This document shows, one piece after another, positions 57,941 through 64,000 of a stretch of 64,000 bases of DNA. Within the stretch, counting starts at the first letter, position 1. Every line of letters begins with the position of its first letter. Position numbers and translations under genes: made by a program. Origin of the DNA: Anthonomus grandis grandis (taxonomy: Eukaryota; Arthropoda; Insecta; Coleoptera; Curculionidae); NCBI RefSeq assembly GCF_022605725.1, contig NC_065558.1:2418001-2482000 (forward strand). Direction: 5' to 3'. Under the pieces are notes generated by a model. That model did not search any database and was not told the origin of the DNA. It saw only the letters and a list, made by a program, of their open reading frames with translations.

Positions 57941-58749
57941 AAAGTAACAAAAAAGACACAATAAAAAAGGATCATTATACATAAACAAAATTTAACTTTT
58001 TGGGGCTATGTTGATGCCACCAAAAAAGAAAAAAAAACAGAAAAACAAAAAAAAAAAAAAAAAAAAACAACAAAATCTTAGATTTGAAATAAAAAAATTA
58101 CATTACACAACAAAAAAAAATGATAAAATTGCTTACATAACAGTGTGATTTTGCTTGTCATAAAAAATCATGTTTACAGGAACACAGGTAACATAGAATA
58201 TATAAAATATTGTTTTTTTAACAAAAACGGTTTAAATTGATGGGTTGTATCACAGACAGTTGCTCTAAAATTGATTCTACGGTGTACAATAATAATTTAG
58301 CATCTAGCCAGAAAACCGGGTATGCGAGAACACAATAGACGCATTCTTTTTAGTGATAAGAACCAAAACAGTCCCAAAAGTTTACATTTTGATTTGATCT
58401 ATTAGATTAAAATAAGAGGAACTTAGATTGTCTATATCCGTTCTTTTATTTACCGCATTATTATGTTTTTTTATGTTTATCATTTCGGCTAGAAGTCTCT
58501 TTTTAAAAAGCTGCTGTTGGCCCATAATTGTAGTCTTGCCAAAATTAAAATTGTGTCCTGTATTCATTTTGTGCTCAGCTAAAGCAGTAGGGTGTTGTGT
58601 AATTTTTTTATTTCAAATCTAAGATTTTATTGTTTTTTTTTTTTGTTTTTCTGTTTTTTTTCTTTTTTGGTGGCATCAACATAGCCCCAAAAAGTTAAAT
58701 TTTGTTTATGTATAATGATCCTTTTTTATTGTGTCTTTTTTGTTACCTT

Positions 58750-58790
58750 AGGGCCCTGATGAAGCAATAAAATTATTGCGAAACGTTGGC
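58750..58790 (+). ncRNA. Hammerhead-ribozyme-like core, right arm
   Basis: Mirror copy of the left-arm core on the plus strand: CTGATGA at 58756-58762, helix II GCAATAA/TTATTGC around 58764-58779 and GAAAC at 58780-58784. It is identical to the left copy across the core. Confidence 0.5.
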
Positions 58791-58850
58791 CAGTACATAA
58801 AGTGACGTTTGTTTTTATTCCTTCGATCCCATCCCACAACTAAACTCAAG

Positions 58851-59203
58851 ATTTCAAACCTATAGGATCGCAACTAGAATTTATTGAATAATAATAATTA
58901 TAATAATAACATCTATTAATCCATAAAACAGTACGGGATTGAAAAAAAAATGTGGATTTAAAAGCCATTTCCTCAGCATTCTAACAACAACTAAGTTAGA
59001 GGCTGTTCAGGCTAGAAAAAAAAATGTTGATGATAAATCTTGAATCTAAAACGAAGTTACAAACTTTTGTTTTTATTTTATAGAAATATGGGGTAGCCCA
59101 GGCAGTATTTTACCAGAAAGCTTTGCACCGTTAATATTTAATTCCAGAATGTATAATTTATCTGTGAAAGTGATGTGTATTTTAATTTTATTTACCTATA
59201 GGT
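58851..59203. other. Intronic or intergenic AT-rich stretch
   Basis: Contains AATAATAATAATTATAATAA and nothing coding. It should still be intron of the THAP gene if that gene continues to the right. Confidence 0.35.
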
Positions 59204-59512
59204 TATACTGCCCTGCTTAGGCAAGTTGTCCTAATTGCTAAATAGTAGTTTTGAATGTATTTGTATGCACTTTTTTTACTTATTTAATCCGAATATTTTT
59301 TTTTCTGAAACATATGGTAAAAAAATAACACTATACGTCAATTTTGGGTTAGGTTTATTAACTCTCTTTATTCTCCAAAATATTTGTAGTTAGGGCAATT
59401 TAAACTACAGAAAAATACAAAATCCTAAGCTCACATATCACAAGTGAAAAACAAATAATAGCAACTCTAGAGCCTAAAACAACTTAAACAAAAATAGATG
59501 ACAAGGTACATA

Positions 59513-59618
59513 TACAGGGTGTTGGGTTCATTATTTGCTAAATTGAATTAAAAACTTAAAGAAGAAGATATTTTTTCAGCCAATTAAATTTGCCAAATGA
59601 TGCACCAAACACCCTGTA
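59513..59618. mobile_element. 106-bp MITE nested in the TIR element
   Basis: Left end TACAGGGTGTTGGGTTCATT and right end AAATGATGCACCAAACACCC then TGTA are inverted copies with few changes. At 106 bases it is almost all terminal repeat. Confidence 0.65.
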
Positions 59619-59638
59619 ATTTTTAAAATTATTCATTT

Positions 59639-59836
59639 TCAGTTCATGTCGCCAGAATCATCAATTATTGAAATCGGTAGATTTTCCCAAAATAAAAGCC
59701 TGTTTGGTGGTATATGATCCTTAAATTTACTGATTAAATTATTTTTTCTAATTAAATTAATTCCCTTAAGAGCATTTCTTTGTTTTGGCGTGGTTAGCTC
59801 ATATTTGCAAAACTTAGCCAAAAATATACTGTCCAA
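59639..59836 (-). CDS. Short unidentified frame inside the TIR element
   Basis: A 65-codon minus-strand frame: MDSIFLAKFCKYELTTPKQR, NALKGINLIRKNNLISKFKD, HIPPNRLLFWENLPISIIDD. It is hydrophilic and not simple-sequence. I do not recognise it. Its place between TACTGCCCTGCT ends suggests a remnant of an element-encoded protein. Probably not a host gene. Confidence 0.3.
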   Translation of the reverse strand: MDSIFLAKFCKYELTTPKQRNALKGINLIRKNNLISKFKDHIPPNRLLFWENLPISIIDDSGDMN

Positions 59837-60370
59837 CTGCTTAAGTTCATCACAAAATTTTTCTTTATAATATAAAAATTTACAACCTCTTTCAAAATTT
59901 ATTTGAATTTTTTTTTTAATAAACGCGTCATTAAGTTTCTATAGCTTCTGCTTTGAAGTATAATCAGTAAAAGTAAAAAAATTATTTGTTACTCAATAAA
60001 GACACAAGTGTTAATTTAGGGTTATGTACAATCATTTTGGCGGGAAGTCTGTCAACCATAAAAATAATGGTCATGCTAGGCAGATTTGTCCTTTGTCAAG
60101 CAGGTAAGACATTGAACCTTAAGATATCAGTTATTTTGCTAAAGAAATATATCCTATATGTACAGATAGGACTTTTTCTTCAGTTCAGAATCCTTGCAGT
60201 TTTTGCAGTTAGGCCAAAATGAATAGTACTATTTCGGGTATGTCAAATACACATCATAGCATTTTCTCGTTTAGTAAGCCTAAACATTATTGCCATTTAC
60301 GTGCAAAACCGTCTTAACTTTAAAAAGCATTTTTTTCAGTTAGGACAACTTGCCTTAGCAGGGCAGTATA

Positions 60371-61025
60371 GGTGGCTTGTAATTATAAACATACCTAGAT
60401 TAATCAACTTAAAAAGGATTCTAGATTGGGTGGTACCCAGTATAGGTTAGATTTCTAAGTTCTTTGTCAACTGTATTGTGATCCCTGGTCTTCGTTATTT
60501 TCAGTCCTCGTTATTCTTAGGAGGAACACTGAATGCCTAGAACCGATAGTTTTTCATCTTTAATTTTATATACACTGTTTACATCTCTATTTATACTAGT
60601 TCTAAAGCGTACATACCATAGAAAGGCCTCCTAAAAGAAGGGATATGACTTGTTGTGCAATAAGCATGATAAACTATGTTACAGTTTCCCATAGTTTTCT
60701 CGAAAAGCCCGGTTTTCTTGGGCACGTGTGGTCGACACTTGTTCCCCTGTTTTCACCTTAAATACCCGCGTTTGCGGACTGTAATCATGTTTGTTTACCA
60801 TATAATATCTCCTCTTGTTCATTCATACCGTTTTCGCGATGAAAAACTCAATTTCCTTAATTTTTTTGACCCGACTGCTAATCCCGAAGATGGTTCCTAA
60901 AAATTCGCGTTGCTTAATTCCTGACGTGGATATAAAAGGCGTTGACAGAACCTGAACCAGGTTAACCTGAAAAACATCACTTCATTCCCATTTTCTTCTA
61001 ATTTTCAGACTGAAGTACGGATATA
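60371..61025. other. Spacer without recognised gene
   Basis: A 74-codon frame at 60676-60900 has no family resemblance. ATATAAAAGGCGTTGACAG at about 60931 looks like a TATA-box context, but no transcript follows that I can identify. Confidence 0.35.
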
Positions 61026-62705
61026 CAGTGCATTTTTTTATCTCGGGTCATAGGGTTTTACGTGTAATATGTTCAACCCCATGTCAGAACCTGTTCTATT
61101 TAATCGATAGGATTGAAACTTGGAACAAGTGAAGTTTAAGTTAATAGACTTTAAAAAATCCCATTATTTTACAAAAAAATTTGCGAGAAACCTATTTAAA
61201 ATACGTTTTTCTGATGAAAAAGTTTACTTTTTCTGCACCTCGTAACCTTCATTACCTTTACACTTCAAAGCAGGTAGACAAACATCTGACAGTGATACAA
61301 AATAATTTCCTCAAAATCTCAAAAATATATTTTCAAAAATGAACAATAAACAAATAAAACCTTTCAAATAAATGGTTCAAAGTGACCTCCAAATTGAGCC
61401 AAACAAAAGCCCAGACAGTTGTAGAAATGTCTTTTAACATTTAGGAGCTGCCGGGGAGTAATGGTACGCGAAGCCTCGATAATTCTATTACGAAGTTCTT
61501 CGATATTGTTGGGTCTGCCTCTAACAATATCAAACACTTTCGATGATAGATAGCCCCAATAAAAGTTATCTAAAGGCGAAAGATCGGGGCTTCGCGCCGG
61601 CCATTTAGATGGCCCAAAACGTCCAAACAAGCATTCAAAAACTCGGTAACAGTTCATGTTGAAAAATTATGCGGCCATTTTGAACAGCGTTTCCTAATGC
61701 CGGGAATGACCTGCACCTGAAGTAATTCTAAATATTTTGCAGTATTCAGGCTACCCTCTATGAAAAATGGTCCAATTATTCGATCTCCAAGAATTCCTGT
61801 CCACACGTTAAGTTTCTGTCTTGTTTGGGTATGCGTTTCCTGGATGACGTGAGGATTTTCTCGCGCCCATATTCGAGTATTTTGTTTGTTGACTGTACCA
61901 TTTGTACAGAAAGTACTTTCGTCTGAAAATAGTATTTTGTTTGTAATTGTGGGGTCGTTGTTAAATCGTCCCATCCACTGTTCATAAAACTGCATTCTAA
62001 GAAAATAATCATTAGGCAAGAGTTCTTGAACATTTCATTAAAAGATGTGTATTTTTCTTTTCTGATTGCCTTATAGCAACTACTCCTACTTTTTCCGGTA
62101 ACTTCAGCAAACTGAGTAAGACTATTTATTGGATTTTCTTCAACGGCCAAGCATACCTCCATTTTAAATTCTTCGTCTACTACAGTTTCGGTTCTTTTTC
62201 GTTTTAAGTGAGAACTGGCGATGCATCCAATCGTAATAAATTTTTCATGAAACCGTTGATCTAAACGGCACGGGACGGTTAGGATAAGACACGGCAAAAT
62301 ATTCTACCACTTCTTGCGCCGACATTCCTTTAATGTAGTTTGAAACCATCTCAATACGTTCCTCCGTAGTGTAAATCGACATTTTAAAGAGTTTTTGAAC
62401 AATTTCAATAGAGCAATTTAAAAATTATTTTGTGTCACTGTCAGATATTTGTCTACCTGCTTTGAAGTGTAAAGGTAATGAAGGTTACGAGGTGCAGAAA
62501 AAGCAAACTTTTTCATCAGAAAAACGTATTTTAAATAGGTTTCTCGCAATTTTTTTTGCAAAATAATGGGATTTTTTAAAGTCTGTTAACTTAAACTTCA
62601 CTTGTTCCAAGTTTCAATCCTATTGATTAAATAGAACAGGTTCTAACATGGGGTTGAAAATATTACACGTAAAACCCTATGACCCGAGATAAAAAAAATG
62701 CACTG
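61026..62705 (-). mobile_element. Tc1/mariner-type transposon with 284-bp terminal inverted repeats
   Basis: Ends 61026-61308 and 62422-62705 are inverted copies along about 284 bases (CAGTGCATTTTTTTATCTCG at the tips) with only scattered changes. TA flanks both sides (61024-61025, 62706-62707), the standard target duplication of this superfamily. The single gene between is on the minus strand. Total length 1680 bases. Confidence 0.9.
61364..62382 (-). pseudogene. Transposase of the long-TIR element, frameshifted
   Basis: Begins MSIYTTEERIEMVSNYIKGM at 62382 and shifts frame near 62250. It continues with HLKRKRTETVVDEEFKMEVC and NSLTQFAEVTGKSRSSCYKA (helix-turn-helix), shifts again near 62030, and gives TNKILFSDESTFCTNGTVNK (first catalytic Asp) and QKLNVWTGILGDRIIGPFF. 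A third break joins directly to CYRVFECLFGRFG and WPARSPDLSPLDNFYWGYL (last catalytic Asp). The Q(Q/H)DG.P.H block with the second Asp is absent: IIFQH is followed at once by the NCYRVFE part. So the copy lacks a catalytic residue as well as an intact frame. Confidence 0.85.
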
Positions 62706-62709
62706 TATA

Positions 62710-63292
62710 AAAGAGAATTCGACTTTTCCAGCTTTATCGATATCATCGTTTCATTTTCTTAATAAGGTGTGGATCGCTTGTAAATAGTATTTTTCTCCTT
62801 TAATTTGTCAAACTAAATCCGAAGAAGTTATGAACATGATCCTGAAAAGAGTCCAATTTATTAAGCAGCGAACGTACATTAATTATCTCTGCCAAAAAGA
62901 TCATAGAAGGAAAAGAAAGAAAGGGTAGAAAAAAATAAGAATAACAAAGGTTAAGTATTTACAGAGAAGACCTTGATAAGGTAAGGATATCAAAACACAC
63001 CTCTGCATGAATAATTTTTTTAGTTTGTGATTGACTCTATATTATACAAATTAATTACATAGAAAATTAAGGGTTTAAATGCAAAAAGAAGAAAGTAGCA
63101 CAAGGGCAGAAATTTTTATAGCTGCTCATTTTAAGAAAATAAAGGAGAAAATTATCGTTAATATGAGCCGTTATATTAGTAACCACAGAAACCTTTAATT
63201 AAAGAATATTAAAAAAAAACAAAACCAAAAGCTAATCGTCAAAAAAAACTGTAGTTAGTAACGTGATACCAAGTATTTTCCTTTATGTTCTA
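62710..63292. other. AT-rich spacer
   Basis: No gene or repeat recognised between the two transposons. Confidence 0.4.
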
Positions 63293-64000
63293 TACAGGGT
63301 GCCTCCGATTAAGTCGGCACTATTGGTATCTTTGTTAATGTTTAAGATACAGGGTCGGTTAAATTAGCAAACTAGTAGGATTTTTTCTGTTGATTAAAAT
63401 GGTGAAAACAGAAAAAAAATTGAACATCGCGTTTTCGAGAAAATGTGAAAAATGTACTTTTGTTAAATGGAATCCCCTGTATGTTTTTACATAAATCAAA
63501 AGATAATAATTTTTTAAATAAAAAAGTTTATTTACACTAATAGCCTAAACCTAAAAATAACAAAGTTATAGCGATATTAATAATTTTGTCAAATTTAGCA
63601 AAAAGTGGCCTTGAACTTTTTGAGAGCAAAACAAATAAATCATTTTTTGAATAATAAAATGACAGTAGCCGTAGAGATTTTATTAAATAAAGAAATACTG
63701 ACAGTTACATGTTAGCAAAGTTTGTGATTTTTGTAAAATGTAAATTAGTAAAATGCCTTTTACGCATATTGAAAAATGTGATATGTTAGAATGTTACCTT
63801 GTATGTCGAAAAAATAGTAACAGAGCGCTAGAAGAGTACCGCCAAAGATTCCAGACTCGTAACTTGCCAAACCGTAGATACTTTTTAATTCTCTACAGAA
63901 AATTTAGAAGTAACGAAAACGTGTTTAAAAGAACTAGAAGAAGGAACCAATTTATAGTAAGCGAGGATGTTGAAATTTCTATTATGGCATATTTTGAAGC
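63293..64000 (+). mobile_element. Mariner-like element, left part, cut by window edge
   Basis: Begins TACAGGGTGCCTCCGATTAA, the same style of end as other elements here, followed by about 450 bases of leader and then a transposase start. The right end is beyond the window. Confidence 0.65.
63753..64000 (+). CDS. Transposase N-terminus (helix-turn-helix, DUF4817-like), partial
   Basis: An uninterrupted frame to the window edge, 82 codons: MPFTHIEKCDMLECYLVCRK, NSNRALEEYRQRFQTRNLPN, RRYFLILYRKF, then RRRNQFIVSEDVEISIMAYF. The pattern (D)M...Y..C.KN...A...Y...FP.R..P....F is the helix-turn-helix start of a transposase family common in insects. No stop or frameshift is seen so far, so this may be the most intact transposon in the window. 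Only the DNA-binding part is visible. Confidence 0.7.
   Translation, partial: MPFTHIEKCDMLECYLVCRKNSNRALEEYRQRFQTRNLPNRRYFLILYRKFRSNENVFKRTRRRNQFIVSEDVEISIMAYFE

Larger units (their letters stand above)
57840..58850 (-). mobile_element. Penelope-like foldback element with 260-270-bp inverted arms
   Basis: Arms 57840-58111 and 58593-58850 are inverted copies over nearly their whole length. They start CTTGAGTTTAGTTGTGGGAT on both strands and include long A- or T-rich tracts. The middle (58112-58592) has a minus-strand frame with KMNTGHNFNFGKTTIMGQQQ, LFKKRLLAEMINIKKHNN and AVNKRTDIDNLSS. That is the C-terminal tail after the GIY-YIG endonuclease in Penelope-like elements (H....GH.FDF......RK.LE...I......N....). 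So this is a shortened element between inverted terminal repeats. Each arm carries a hammerhead-like core. It sits in the intron after THAP exon 8. Confidence 0.8.
59204..60370. mobile_element. TIR element with TACTGCCCTGCT ends
   Basis: The left end TACTGCCCTGCTTAGGCAAG continues to TTGTCCTAATTG, and the right end is its inverse (CAGTTAGGACAACTTGCCTT then AGCAGGGCAGTA). Roughly 34 bases match with two or three differences, and TA borders both sides. The element is about 1.17 kb, has no intact transposase, and carries another MITE and one minus-strand frame. TA borders suggest a Tc1/mariner-type relationship. Confidence 0.7.

Noticed and set aside
1..64000. tRNA, rRNA or snRNA genes
   Set aside because: None was noticed by eye; a covariance-model scan would be needed, so absence is not claimed.

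Overview
This is nuclear DNA of an insect. It is AT-rich (about two thirds A+T by eye), the genes have short introns with GT..AG ends, intergenic DNA is packed with decayed retroelements and DNA transposons, and the recognisable genes are conserved animal genes with insect-like structure. A beetle is my best guess, but that is inference from repeat style only. There are no bacterial or viral operons.

Layout. (1) 1-5000: remains of Penelope-like and non-LTR retroelements, then one exon of an adenylate-kinase-family gene (4865-4975, minus). (2) 4976-15811: an intron of that gene, 10.8 kb long, holding LINE debris and a satellite array of about 30 copies of a 191-bp unit (9266-15040). The preceding exon is at 15812-15979. 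(3) 16080-19050: a second, looser tandem array whose conserved block carries GGCGGCCATCTTG, split by a LINE. (4) 19.8-30 kb: LINE, Tc1/mariner-like and hAT-like relics plus MITEs. (5) 32.2-57.8 kb, the gene-rich part: ITPA (plus), PAFAH1B catalytic subunit (minus), OSTC (plus), a CIB-type calcium-binding protein (minus) and a THAP-domain protein (plus, 8 exons seen, open at the right). Within it, at 34139-37090, sits a TIR DNA transposon with an unfamiliar transposase and arrays of subterminal motifs. (6) 57.8-64 kb: a Penelope-like foldback element with hammerhead-ribozyme-like cores, a nested TIR element, a mariner-like element with 284-bp terminal inverted repeats, and the start of another transposase at the right edge.

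The host genes are housekeeping or signalling genes: nucleotide clean-up (ITPA), nucleotide phosphotransfer (adenylate kinase), a LIS1-pathway lipid-hydrolase homologue (PAFAH1B), N-glycosylation (OSTC), Ca2+/integrin signalling (CIB) and chromatin/transcription (THAP). They are not an operon-like functional set. PAFAH1B and OSTC share a 251-bp divergent promoter; OSTC and CIB are convergent with stops 189 bp apart. Exon joins for PAFAH1B, OSTC, CIB, THAP and adenylate kinase were checked for reading phase by hand and agree throughout; one acceptor in the THAP gene stays ambiguous.

The items most worth a second look are the unfamiliar TIR transposon at 34.1-37.1 kb, the satellite inside the adenylate kinase intron, the ribozyme-bearing foldback at 57.8-58.9 kb, the CCATCTTG-block array at 16-19 kb, the PAFAH1B homologue lacking its catalytic histidine, and the THAP gene with its alanine/threonine/arginine/serine repeat.
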